Origin: RGIG3002 sp964449325
GTDB lineage: Bacteria; Bacillota; Clostridia; Lachnospirales; Lachnospiraceae
Direction of reading: 5' to 3'
DNA: 64,000 nt
Assembly (NCBI GenBank): GCA_964449325.1
Contig: CAYUYJ010000011.1
Coordinates: 39,031 to 103,030, forward strand
Below the pieces are notes generated by a model. The model saw only the letters and a list, made by a program, of their open reading frames with translations, made no database searches and was not told where the DNA came from. The position numbers and the translations under genes are program-made. Positions 43,696 through 52,048 of this stretch are shown here, piece by piece. Numbering within the stretch: the first letter of the stretch is position 1; every line of letters begins with the position of its first letter.

Positions 43696-44757
43696 ATGAA
43701 TTTACCAATCACAGTCACACAGGATGACTTGTTAGAAATATTACTCAATGTAGCACCAAGCAGACCGGTTTTCATCTGGGGAGCACCCGGTATCGGAAAA
43801 TCTGCTCTGGTAGAACAGTTTGCAGAAGAATTGGGATTACCATGTGTATCACTTCTCGGAAGCCAGCTTGCTCCTGAAGATATCATTGGTATTCCTCAGA
43901 TTAAAGGAGATACCTCTGAGTTTCTTCCACCTAAGATGATTGCAAGAAAAGAGCCTTATGTTCTCTTCCTTGATGAGCTCAATGCCTGCTCACAGGAAGT
44001 ACAGAAAGCCTTCTACTCTCTCATCCACGAAAGACGAATCGGGGAATACCATCTCCCGGAAGGAAGCATTGTTGTAGGTGCAGGAAACAGAGCACAGGAC
44101 TCTGCCATCGTAAAAACCATGTCTTCCGCTCTTATCAACAGAATGTTTCATGTACAAATGAAAGCAGATGCCAGACAGTGGATTAAGTGGGCTCAGAAGA
44201 ACAATCTTCACCCCTGGGTAATTGATTACATTATCCAGAGACCGGATCACCTTTTCTCAGAGCCACCTAAAACTGAGGAACCATTCTCTACTCCAAGATC
44301 CTGGCACATGCTCAGTGATGCACTCGCAGAATATGGCGCCGGCAATAGAGAAATTTCAGGAGAGACCCTGAAAATGCTCTCTTATGCATGCCTTTCTCCA
44401 TCTCATGCCGGAATGTTTTTAGCCTATACCAAGAGTCTTAAAAACACTCACCTGCTTGATGACATTATTGCTGAGAACGTTAAATGGCCAGCCAAGCCGG
44501 AAGACAGAGATATCCTCTACTTCCTTGCACAGTCTTTCAGAGCAAAGCTTATTACTGAACTTCCAAAGAGCAAGCAGGACATTTCCGGAAATATGCTTTC
44601 TTTTGTTTACAGAGCAAAGAGTATGATCAAGGAACTGTCAACCATCAATTTTGAGATTGCACAGATGGTGGTTGCCTCTGATGATGAAAGCGCATTGCCT
44701 GACTGGTTTATGATTGAAGTCATCCGAGACCTTCCACGATTAGTGAACAACAAATAA
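43696..44757 (+). CDS. MoxR-type AAA+ ATPase
   Basis: A 353-aa AAA+ ATPase. Walker A is GAPGIGKSA (about residues 29-37), Walker B is VLFLDELNACSQEVQKAFY, sensor 1 lies in VVGAGNRAQDS, and the Arg-finger region is SSALINRMFH. The C-terminal helical region follows. MoxR-type ATPases usually act with a von Willebrand factor A protein to remodel other proteins, and such a protein is encoded next (10 bases later). In an operon with rtcB and prfH, it may work on ribosomes or RNA-protein complexes; that is inference. AAAGGAA precedes the ATG. Confidence 0.9.
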   Translation: MNLPITVTQDDLLEILLNVAPSRPVFIWGAPGIGKSALVEQFAEELGLPCVSLLGSQLAPEDIIGIPQIKGDTSEFLPPKMIARKEPYVLFLDELNACSQEVQKAFYSLIHERRIGEYHLPEGSIVVGAGNRAQDSAIVKTMSSALINRMFHVQMKADARQWIKWAQKNNLHPWVIDYIIQRPDHLFSEPPKTEEPFSTPRSWHMLSDALAEYGAGNREISGETLKMLSYACLSPSHAGMFLAYTKSLKNTHLLDDIIAENVKWPAKPEDRDILYFLAQSFRAKLITELPKSKQDISGNMLSFVYRAKSMIKELSTINFEIAQMVVASDDESALPDWFMIEVIRDLPRLVNNK

Positions 44758-44767
44758 AGGATTTATC

Positions 44768-46621
44768 ATGGCTTATTTAAGAAGAAAATACTATTACAGA
44801 GATGAGGATATGCCAAAGGGACTTGCTTCTCTCTATGCAGGATTTGATATTCTGCAGCGTCATCCCCTCTTCTCTCAATTAAAAGGAACAATTGCAGCAA
44901 AGACATCGCACCTAAACGGGAAAGAAGCTATTGCCTGCGTCACAAAAAGTGGAGAAATCTTTGCAAACATCGCTGCCAATCTTGATGCTCCTGAATGGGC
45001 CTATGTATTAGCCCACAATCTGCTTCATCTGGCATTCGGACATTTTGATAAAGAGAAAATGCCACAGACTGCCCAGGTTTATCCTCTTGTCTGGAACAAG
45101 GCCTGCGATATTTATGTTACAAGATTTTTGGCAGATGTAGGATTTGGGAAAAAGCTGTTTGCAGACCCTGCTTCAGAATACTCAATCAAGTTGAATGATG
45201 AAGTGAAGATATATGAATACCTTCTTGAGAAAGAAGGCACCATACCCAAACAGGACTATGGATTAAATACCTCTGACACAAAGGATATGATTGGTGTAGA
45301 AGCGCCCATCGTTTACAAAAATGGTGAGCAAAATGAATATGCAGAAACCTTTTCCTATGCGATCACTCATTCCATAAAGAAGGCGGTCAGTGAAGTCGGC
45401 GGCCATGACTTTAGTAAGAAGAAAGATACCGTGATAACGAAAGCAGCGGAGTGGTTCCTTGCTCACTATCCTCTTCTTGGTGGTCTGGCGTCTTCCTTCA
45501 AAATCATTGAAGATATCGACATCTGCCACAGATATGAGATACATATCGCTGCTGTAGATGCTACCCATGGAGAGATTTATGCAAATCCTTCCTGTGGTCT
45601 TACTTTGGAAGAATGGAAATTCGTTCTGGCTCATGAGTATCTTCATGCCGGATTATGTCATCACGAAAGATGTCAGGGAAGAGACCGCTATCTTTGGAAT
45701 GTAGCCTGTGACTATGTCATCAACGACTGGCTTCATGAAATGAAAATCGGTGATATGCCGGACGAAGGACTATTATACGATGAATCCCTCCACAATATGT
45801 CTGCAGAAGCCATCTATGATCTCATCGTAAAAGAGATGCGGAAGTTCAAAAAACATGCTACCTTCAGAGGATATGGTCAGGGAGATATCTTTGGAAGTAA
45901 TGGACCTCATTTTGAAGGTATTGGAAAAGGCATCAGTCTTGATGACTTCTTCAAAAACTCCTTAAGAGAAGGTCTTGATTACCATATCACTCACAGCAGA
46001 GGCTATATCCCGGCGGGACTTGTGGAGGAAATCCGTGCTCTTTCCATGCCACCCATTCCCTGGGAAGTGCAGCTTGGCAAATGGTTTGACGAACAGTTCC
46101 CACCTCTGGAAAAGCACCGCACTTACGCAAGACCAAGCCGTCGTCAGGGTTCTACTCCGGATATTCCAAGACCCAGCTATGTACTGTTGGAAAAGGATCT
46201 GGAAAGCAGAACCTTCGGCGTTGTCATTGATACTTCCGGCTCCATGTGTTCCTCCCAAATCGGGCTGGCTCTGGGAGCCATTGCAAACTATGCGGTTTCC
46301 AAGAATGTGCCTTTTGTCCGGATCATCTTCTGTGACGCAGAATCTACAGATGCCGGATATATGACTCCTGAAGACATTGCCGGACGGGTAGAGATCACCG
46401 GTCGTGGTGGAACCATCCTTCAGCCGGGAGTAGATGCTTTAGAAAGAGCAAAAGACTTCCCTGTAAACGGCCCCATACTCATTATCACAGACGGCTACAT
46501 AGAAGAAAAACTAAAAGTAAAAAGAGAACACGCCTACCTCATCCCCAACAGTAACCGACTTCCATTTCGGGCAAAGGGCAAAGTGTTCTATATGGAAAAT
46601 AAAGATACGGAAAAAGAATAA
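44768..46621 (+). CDS. Metallopeptidase-like and VWA-domain protein with internal duplication
   Basis: A 617-aa protein, partner of the preceding MoxR ATPase. Two related putative metallopeptidase units are seen: the first has VLAHNLLHLAFGH (His83, Asn84, His87) and WNKACD (109-114); the second has VLAHEYLHAGLCHHE (His289, Glu290, His293) and WNVACD (310-315). Only the second keeps the HExxH glutamate. The C-terminal VWA-like domain has a full MIDAS: DTSGS (488-492), Thr549 in GRGGT and Asp575 in ITDG. Similar proteins with metallopeptidase plus VWA-like domains (DUF2201) pair with MoxR ATPases. It starts 10 bases after the ATPase gene, and prfH follows after one base. Confidence 0.88.
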   Translation: MAYLRRKYYYRDEDMPKGLASLYAGFDILQRHPLFSQLKGTIAAKTSHLNGKEAIACVTKSGEIFANIAANLDAPEWAYVLAHNLLHLAFGHFDKEKMPQTAQVYPLVWNKACDIYVTRFLADVGFGKKLFADPASEYSIKLNDEVKIYEYLLEKEGTIPKQDYGLNTSDTKDMIGVEAPIVYKNGEQNEYAETFSYAITHSIKKAVSEVGGHDFSKKKDTVITKAAEWFLAHYPLLGGLASSFKIIEDIDICHRYEIHIAAVDATHGEIYANPSCGLTLEEWKFVLAHEYLHAGLCHHERCQGRDRYLWNVACDYVINDWLHEMKIGDMPDEGLLYDESLHNMSAEAIYDLIVKEMRKFKKHATFRGYGQGDIFGSNGPHFEGIGKGISLDDFFKNSLREGLDYHITHSRGYIPAGLVEEIRALSMPPIPWEVQLGKWFDEQFPPLEKHRTYARPSRRQGSTPDIPRPSYVLLEKDLESRTFGVVIDTSGSMCSSQIGLALGAIANYAVSKNVPFVRIIFCDAESTDAGYMTPEDIAGRVEITGRGGTILQPGVDALERAKDFPVNGPILIITDGYIEEKLKVKREHAYLIPNSNRLPFRAKGKVFYMENKDTEKE

Positions 46622-46622
46622 T

Positions 46623-47213
46623 ATGATTGTACAGATTAGTTCCGGACAGGGACCGGCTGAATGTGAGCTTGCAGTAGTCAAGCTCTATTATTCCCTGAAA
46701 AATGAATATAAAGATATTGAACTGATTCAAAAGCATGAAGCAAAGACACCAGGCTGCTGCACATCCATCATGTTTTCTACGGAGGATGATTTGTCAGATT
46801 TAGAAGGTACCGTGCAATGGATCTGTGAAAGCCCATTCCGTCCCCATCACAAAAGGAAAAACTGGTTTGTGGATGTCAGCATCATTCCCGAACAGGAAAT
46901 CATCTGTCAGGACAACAACATTCGCTTCGAGAGGTTTCATTGTGGTGGCAAAGGTGGGCAGAACGTGAATAAAGTAGAAACCGGTGTAAGACTGATTCAT
47001 ATTCCTACCGGGATCACTGTTACCTCTACAGCAGAGCGCAGCCAGCTTCTTAACAAAAAGGATGCCCTTGAAAAACTTGCTTCCATTCTGAAAAGTAAGC
47101 AGTCCGAGCAGATGCAATTACAGATCAACTCAGCCTGGAGAGAACACAACAAGATTGTCAGAGGAAATCCCATCCGGATATATAGAGAGCAAGCCTTTCA
47201 GCGAAAAGCCTGA
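46623..47213 (+). CDS. prfH: Peptide chain release factor H
   Basis: A 196-aa RF1/RF2-like protein. It begins MIVQISSGQGPAECELAV, then has the peptidyl-tRNA hydrolysis motif GGQ at 111-113 inside HCGGKGGQNVNKVETGVRL, and ends in a basic tail. It lacks the stop-codon-reading domain of RF1/RF2 (no PxT/SPF loop), as in known PrfH. In E. coli, PrfH releases the peptide from ribosomes whose 16S decoding centre has been cut by ribotoxins, and RtcB then rejoins the RNA. Its place at the end of the rtcB operon, one base after the VWA gene, supports that job here. Confidence 0.92.
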   Translation: MIVQISSGQGPAECELAVVKLYYSLKNEYKDIELIQKHEAKTPGCCTSIMFSTEDDLSDLEGTVQWICESPFRPHHKRKNWFVDVSIIPEQEIICQDNNIRFERFHCGGKGGQNVNKVETGVRLIHIPTGITVTSTAERSQLLNKKDALEKLASILKSKQSEQMQLQINSAWREHNKIVRGNPIRIYREQAFQRKA

Positions 47214-47221
47214 CAAAAAAC

Positions 47222-47268
47222 AAGGTCAATTAGCAAAATCATTACTTCTAATTGGCCTTATTTTTATT
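47222..47268 (+). terminator. Terminator of the rtcB-prfH operon
   Basis: Arms AAGGTCAATTAG and CTAATTGGCCTT (47222-47233, 47248-47259; one G-U pair), loop 14, then ATTTTTATT. Nine bases after the prfH stop. Confidence 0.8.
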
Positions 47269-47282
47269 CTGAAAAAACAAAT

Positions 47283-48206
47283 CTAAAGAATCTTCCACAT
47301 TTTTTCATCGCTTGATATATCCGAAGCATTGAACCTATCCCATAATTCGGAACCCTTTTTCTCATCTCCTGCCACAAGTTCACTAACCTTTGCAAGAATA
47401 GCATCTTCCGGATCTGATAAATTGGGTATATAAGTATCTGCAGTATATAGAGCAGAAATTCTGGGATATATCGTATCTCCCATCATCCCGTGCTTTACAG
47501 CTCCCACACTCCAGGTTCCGTCCTGTTTTCGACTCAGAGCCTGAAGACAACAGCAATCCTGATTATCCCCTATCTCAAGCATAACGAACTTCTCATTTGG
47601 TCCAAAGGGGTAATTATCAGCCATCAAAATGTCTCCCGGCTTATAATGCACTGGGATATTCAGTTCTCCATTAACACAGCTTTCATGAAACTCACTTCCG
47701 AAATCAAATTCTGCATAACACAGTTTGTTGTCAATAATATAGTAATCACAGACGTCTTTGTAAGATTCATCATCCTCTTTCATCCAAAGATTGATGACAT
47801 ACCAATGCATCAAATCCTCTTCATCCTTCTTGGAGTCATAATCCTTACTGACAAAACGTAAAGCGGCATTGTAGGAAGAGAATATCCCATGCATCCACTC
47901 TTCTGAATCAATATCATGCTCATATAATGAGTACTCATATACAACAAACACAGCATCTTTGGAATCCATCAGAGAGAAGGCTTCTTCTACAGATTTTCGA
48001 TAATTCTTCCAAAAATCCCGTACGCTATTTCTGTCCTTCGGTATATCCATATTCTCAAGTTTCAACAAAGCATCTCTCTTCCGTTGAAGCGGTGCCCTAG
48101 CATAGTATATAATGTTAGCCACTTTACTGACATTTATCGGTTCCTTCATTAAGTATTCCCTTAGCCTGGGAACCAGAATGAATTCATCAATTAATTCATC
48201 AAACAT
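47283..48206 (-). CDS. Hypothetical soluble protein
   Basis: A 307-aa acidic protein without a recognised family, signal peptide or membrane segment. It starts MFDELIDEFILVPRLREYL and contains an aromatic- and acidic-rich core (KDAVFVVYEYSLYEHDID, LMHWYVINLWMKEDDE), then a beta-like stretch VHYKPGDILMADNYPFGPNE that resembles the SH3-like fold of small-molecule or nucleic-acid-handling domains. The gene converges on the prfH operon. No other function can be read. Accessory-island cargo is likely. Confidence 0.65.
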   Translation of the reverse strand: MFDELIDEFILVPRLREYLMKEPINVSKVANIIYYARAPLQRKRDALLKLENMDIPKDRNSVRDFWKNYRKSVEEAFSLMDSKDAVFVVYEYSLYEHDIDSEEWMHGIFSSYNAALRFVSKDYDSKKDEEDLMHWYVINLWMKEDDESYKDVCDYYIIDNKLCYAEFDFGSEFHESCVNGELNIPVHYKPGDILMADNYPFGPNEKFVMLEIGDNQDCCCLQALSRKQDGTWSVGAVKHGMMGDTIYPRISALYTADTYIPNLSDPEDAILAKVSELVAGDEKKGSELWDRFNASDISSDEKMWKIL

Positions 48207-48250
48207 AGTATTTCCACCCTTCTTTCCTTTTTAGGAAGAAAAATATTACT

Positions 48251-48424
48251 TTATCTTTTCTTCCCTCCAAGGATTTTTACAATATCCTTCATGGTCTGCT
48301 TTGTTCTGCATTTTTTGCAGAGTCCAAAATCCATGTGTTCCTGAGGAGTAGCAATGATTCCTCCACTCTCCCATCGATAGATTCCTTTGCATTCTCTACA
48401 AACTTTGAATTCCACTCGACGCAT
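48251..48424 (-). CDS. Small zinc-ribbon-like protein
   Basis: A 57-aa protein with two CxxC knuckles, CRECKG near the N-terminus and CKKCRT near residue 38, and a basic Lys-rich tail (LGGKKR). GGTAGG lies about 10 bases before the ATG at 48424. It sits 44 bases upstream of the 307-aa gene on the same strand and 14 bases downstream of a broken LRAT gene. Probably a metal-binding, nucleic-acid or protein adaptor; the role is unknown. Confidence 0.5.
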   Translation of the reverse strand: MRRVEFKVCRECKGIYRWESGGIIATPQEHMDFGLCKKCRTKQTMKDIVKILGGKKR

Positions 48425-48438
48425 AATCATCACCTACC

Positions 48439-48960
48439 TTACACTAAATATTGCTGCGCATCTTTCTGGGTTAATCCCAATCCTGTCACTCCACTAACCA
48501 CAGCAAATCTGACAATCTGTTTTACCTGACCGGAAACAGACTCTCCGGTCTTACACCACATTGCAAAATGTTCACAATTATTCGTGACGAGATTGTATTT
48601 CTCCTCACCCAGGCGTTCCTTTGCCCGTCTGATTGTTTCTTCTGCAGAAAACACAGAATATTTCTTCCTACAATTTGATTTCTCATAGTAGACATTGGAA
48701 CCACTCCACAAAAATGTTGTGGCTTGCTGCAGCCTTACCGTTTTCCCTGCATCAAACCATACTACAAAACAATGCTTTGATTCCTTTACAAATTCTGAGA
48801 AAGGCGCTTCATGTACTGTAACTCTTCCGCCAAAATCGTTTCCTTCCCCACAATAATGAATCACTCTTCCATTTCCAAGATAAATCCCATAATGCTCATA
48901 CAGACCATTTCTTGAAACACCTATAACATCCCCTCTTTTGAAAAAATCAACAGAACGCCT
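48439..48960 (-). pseudogene. LRAT/NC-domain protein lacking its start
   Basis: The frame encodes an LRAT-like (NlpC/P60-related) papain-fold domain: GLYEHYGIYLGNGRVIHY carries the catalytic His, and NNCEHFAMWCKTG carries the catalytic Cys. The open frame runs from 48960 to 48439 but has no ATG, GTG or TTG before the His block, and a stop (TAA) precedes it at 48961-48963. The first possible initiation, a GTG at about 48864, would lose the catalytic His. The normal N-terminus is about ten residues longer. The break coincides with the beginning of an unrelated plus-strand fragment, so recombination probably removed the start. Confidence 0.65.
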
Positions 48961-49142
48961 TTATTGACCATTATCAGAACTGGTGCAAACGCAAAAAGTA
49001 CAACTTCAGCCAATCAAAAGCCGAAGAAATCTATGGAAAAGCAAAGGAGCTTGTTCCTGTACTTCCTAACTGGCTGACATTTTACAGCCCCTGTAGCTTT
49101 GCGTCACATGTTTTCACATATTTTGCCTCGATATCAAGATAG
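48942..49142 (+). pseudogene. C-terminal coding fragment of an unidentified protein
   Basis: An open frame of 66 codons without a start, bounded by TGA before it and TAG at its end. The translation looks protein-like (NWCKRKKYNFSQSKAEEIYG, LVPVLPNWLTFYSPCSFASH). It overlaps the truncated end of the LRAT frame by 19 bases, marking a junction. I cannot name the parent; the style resembles plasmid or integrative-element proteins. The following stretch 49143-49270 shows nothing. Confidence 0.35.
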
Positions 49143-49270
49143 TTGTTGTTATACTCCTACATTCGCACAATGTCAATCCATTTTTGGTCACAACGAATAT
49201 TTAACCGAAACAATTACACCTGTATTGTCCTCTGCTTAAGATATCACCTATGTATTTATAGTTTGCTGAT

Positions 49271-49714
49271 TTATTGTGGAGGATTACACTTACTGCACGG
49301 TTCGTAGCCTCTGTTCTTTGCATCTTCCAGACTAATCGGAATATCACTTTTCTTTAAATACTGACAGCCTGCCGAATGATACTTTTTGCCTGTTTCTGTA
49401 ATATGTACCTCCACACCAATGTTTTTATTTGTTACGGGAGCTTCTTCTGCACTATGTACTGTAGAGGAATCTTCTTTGACAAATTCTTCAGTAGAAGTCA
49501 ATGTTTCCGAATAACTGCTTTCTGTTGTTTCCCCCGCTTTCCATGTTTCGGACGGTGCGCAGTTCCATGTAATTTCTGTTCCGTTGGACTCAGCTACAAT
49601 ACTCCCCTGCTCATCGGTACGAAAAATCTGTACCCCCATGAAACGAAGTGTATTTAAGCTCTGCGCATGCGGATGTCCATAAGAATTCGTTAGGACAATA
49701 AAAATGATACAATC
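49271..49714 (-). pseudogene. C-terminal piece of a ComEC/MBL-fold hydrolase with Ada-like zinc tail
   Basis: The frame opens after a stop at 49715-49717 and has no sensible start. It begins IVLTNSYGHPHAQSLNTLRF, then MGVQIFRTDEQGSIV, which is the C-terminal strand pair of ComEC-like metallo-beta-lactamase proteins (SYGHPH...YRTDxxG). An acidic Ser/Thr linker leads to the tail YHSAGCQYLKKSDIPISLED followed by GYEPCSKC, an Ada-type zinc-binding block often appended to secreted nucleases and MBL proteins. An ATG at 49639 would yield 122 aa, but lacks a ribosome site. The missing catalytic metal-binding N-terminus makes activity unlikely. Confidence 0.6.
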
Positions 49715-49740
49715 TTAACGATTGTACCATTAGGGGGGTT

Positions 49741-49768
49741 AAAAGGGGGTTCAAATGAACACCCCCTT
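49741..49768 (-). terminator. Terminator of the AAA/coiled-coil/HNH operon
   Basis: On the minus strand AAGGGGGTGTTC and GAACCCCCTT form a stem with loop ATTT and one bulged base, followed by TTTTAA. It is 25 bases after the ATPase stop. A second stem (GTACAATC/GATTGTAT, 49707-49727) with ATTTTTATT follows. Confidence 0.7.
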
Positions 49769-49792
49769 CTTAATGATTTCTTATCTTCTCCA

Positions 49793-50896
49793 TTACTCAC
49801 TAACATCATCTTCAATAATCTCAACAAGAGCTTCTTTTGTAGGTTTCTCCATTTTGAAAATCCTACGGGCTTGTCTCATAGTTATATCCTCATATAAATT
49901 TCTAACAAATCTGCCATTGGCGAACTGCTCGCCTTTTTGTTCAATAGTATTTTTCATAATAACCTTAAGTTTTCTTGCTGCATTCTCCGAAAGCTTATAA
50001 TCATTTTCAATGCACATTTTATGAAAAATATCAAATAATTCATCTTCATCATAATCAGAAAAATCAATAAACTTGTTAAATCTAGATTTTAATCCCGGAT
50101 TAGATTCAAAAAATTTATTCATTGGTTCTGTATATCCCGCAACAATTACAACTAAATCATCTCTATAGTCTTCTAATGCCTTTGTTAATTCCGTCAGGCA
50201 CTCTCTTCCATATGAATCAGAATGGTCATTTTCTGTAATACTATATGCTTCATCTATAAACAAAACACCGCCTTTTATTGACTCAATAACCTCCTTAACC
50301 TTCAAAGCCGTTTGACCTTGATATCCGGCTATCAAATCTGTTCTCGACACCTCAAGAAAATGTCCTTTTGACAACAATCCTAATTGTTTATAAATTCTGC
50401 CCACTATTCGTGCAACTGTCGTTTTTCCCGTTCCCGGATTACCAGTAAAAGCCATGTGCAATGTATTTTTCCCAACAAACAGCCCTTGTTGTTTTCTCAT
50501 TTTTTGAACAGCCTGATATGCAATCAAATCGTTAACCTCAGTTTTAACTTTCTCTAGGCCAACTAAAGCGTTCAGTTCTTCAAGCAATTGTTCAAGTGTT
50601 TTCTCCTCTTCATGTAGACTCTTTTTCTCTTTTGCACAAATCTCACGCAATCTATCAAACCCTAAAAAAAGAATAAGAGATTCTCTCAATGCAACAGCAA
50701 TTTGCTTTACATTCTTTTGTGTTCTTTCATCATCAAAAACATCAATTATTCTTCTATAGAGTTCTATAATTGATTGCTCAGTTTTTTTCTCTGCAATATC
50801 AGATGCTAATTTAGTTATTTCGCCTTCTCCGCCAATCATAGCATCAAAACTAGATGCCATCTTCATAAAATTCTTTTTATAATCATTATTCATCAT
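49793..50896 (-). CDS. CbxX/CfxQ (SpoVK-like) AAA+ ATPase
   Basis: A 367-aa AAA+ ATPase. A helical N-terminal region of about 115 residues precedes the module beginning LNALVGLEKVKTEVNDL. Walker A is GNPGTGKTTVARI, then the pore-loop region LIAGYQGQTALKV, Walker B VLFIDEAYSI, sensor 1 VVIVAGYTEPMN, and the Arg fingers in SNPGLKSRFNKFIDF. Family members (CbbX, SpoVK, type VII EccA) remodel a partner protein. Its start overlaps the stop of the coiled-coil gene by 4 bases, so partner candidates are the membrane and coiled-coil proteins of the same operon. A+T-rich relative to the core genes. Confidence 0.9.
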   Translation of the reverse strand: MMNNDYKKNFMKMASSFDAMIGGEGEITKLASDIAEKKTEQSIIELYRRIIDVFDDERTQKNVKQIAVALRESLILFLGFDRLREICAKEKKSLHEEEKTLEQLLEELNALVGLEKVKTEVNDLIAYQAVQKMRKQQGLFVGKNTLHMAFTGNPGTGKTTVARIVGRIYKQLGLLSKGHFLEVSRTDLIAGYQGQTALKVKEVIESIKGGVLFIDEAYSITENDHSDSYGRECLTELTKALEDYRDDLVVIVAGYTEPMNKFFESNPGLKSRFNKFIDFSDYDEDELFDIFHKMCIENDYKLSENAARKLKVIMKNTIEQKGEQFANGRFVRNLYEDITMRQARRIFKMEKPTKEALVEIIEDDVSE

Positions 50897-52029
50897 AATA
50901 TTCCTATCATATTTAATATAATTTGCAGGACTACTACACCAATTGTACCACCTAAAGCATAATACAGCACTTTCATCTTACCTTTGAGTAGACTTACTTC
51001 ATTTTCTAAACTTATGATTTCATCTGCGTTATGCTGTATAGACTCAGTCATACTTTGAATATTTTGGTCATGATTTGCTGTACTATTTTCTAGTTCTTCA
51101 ACACTATGTATGAGTTTCTTGTTCTCCTCCCACATTGTATCCACATCGTACAAATGATCCGCTTTTTCCAAGTCCTGCCTAAAATCATCAAGTTCCTTTA
51201 AACTAGATTGTATCGCGCAAAGTTCTTTACCTGTAGCACTTTCATTTGATATAACAGTATCCTTCAATTCGCTCAAACCGGAGTAGACCGCATCTACATC
51301 TCTTAGATGCTTTATTTTTTCAACCGATTCTTTAAATTTCTCTAACTCTTGGATTCCAGCAGATATTTTGGATAAATTGTCACTCGTTTTTTTCTTTTCC
51401 TGGTCAAATTTCTGGCATAAAGCCGACAAGTCTTTGTACATTGTATCAATATCTTTTATATGCTTAATTTTATCAATCATAGACTTCAATGACATTAGCA
51501 CTTTAATATTGTTATCAATACTTTCTGCCTTATTTAAAAAAGTATCCTCTAACCCTTGAATATCACTATTCAATTGTTGTGTGGCATCCCAAATTACATC
51601 AATATCATTTAAATGTTCAGTATTATTCTCTAGCTGATTCTTAAAATCCTGCAAAATAGCAAGTGTATCAGATATCGCACTTATCGCATATTCTGCTTGC
51701 GAAATAGCTTCTTGTGCAGACTTAACCCCAACTATTATCCCTTCAATAGACCCTTTGTGGATGGACTCAACAGTCCTAAAAACAGTATCAAGCTGGTCAT
51801 ACATTTTAGTTTCTCTTGTATTGATGTCTGAAAATGTCTTTTGCAATTCTGTAACAAGGCCATTTAAGTCATCACCTTTCACATTTGCTCTAAATATACC
51901 AACATTCTCTCTAAAATGAGTCAGTGATACCTGTGAAGGAACACTTGCTCTCTGTTGCATTATTTCATTTTTATTTTTTTCAAGATTTACCGGCTCTAAT
52001 ACATTTTTTCCGTCGATTATTAACTCCAT
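50893..52029 (-). CDS. Tail-anchored coiled-coil protein with four 51-residue repeats
   Basis: A 378-aa protein that is almost wholly helical and ends in one membrane helix (about 354-377, LYYALGGTIGVVVLQIILN). Four repeats start with H[LI]xD[IV]D at residues 139, 190, 241 and 292, an exact 51-residue period, each followed by [WY] two or so residues later and a heptad coil. The N-terminal 130 residues are unlike the repeats. I know no named family. It stands between the small membrane protein and the ATPase, with which it overlaps, so it probably forms a membrane-tied rod acting with the ATPase. Confidence 0.75.
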   Translation of the reverse strand: MELIIDGKNVLEPVNLEKNKNEIMQQRASVPSQVSLTHFRENVGIFRANVKGDDLNGLVTELQKTFSDINTRETKMYDQLDTVFRTVESIHKGSIEGIIVGVKSAQEAISQAEYAISAISDTLAILQDFKNQLENNTEHLNDIDVIWDATQQLNSDIQGLEDTFLNKAESIDNNIKVLMSLKSMIDKIKHIKDIDTMYKDLSALCQKFDQEKKKTSDNLSKISAGIQELEKFKESVEKIKHLRDVDAVYSGLSELKDTVISNESATGKELCAIQSSLKELDDFRQDLEKADHLYDVDTMWEENKKLIHSVEELENSTANHDQNIQSMTESIQHNADEIISLENEVSLLKGKMKVLYYALGGTIGVVVLQIILNMIGIL

Positions 52030-52048
52030 ATTTCTTTAGTCTCCTAAC

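Noticed and set aside
41457..49220. A 14-base direct repeat (GAAACAATTACACC at 41457-41470 and 49207-49220) flanking part of the accessory island, as a possible attachment pair.
   Set aside because: Several identical 14-base pairs are expected by chance in 64 kb (about 64000 squared over 2 divided by 4 to the 14th), and the serine recombinase lies outside the interval.
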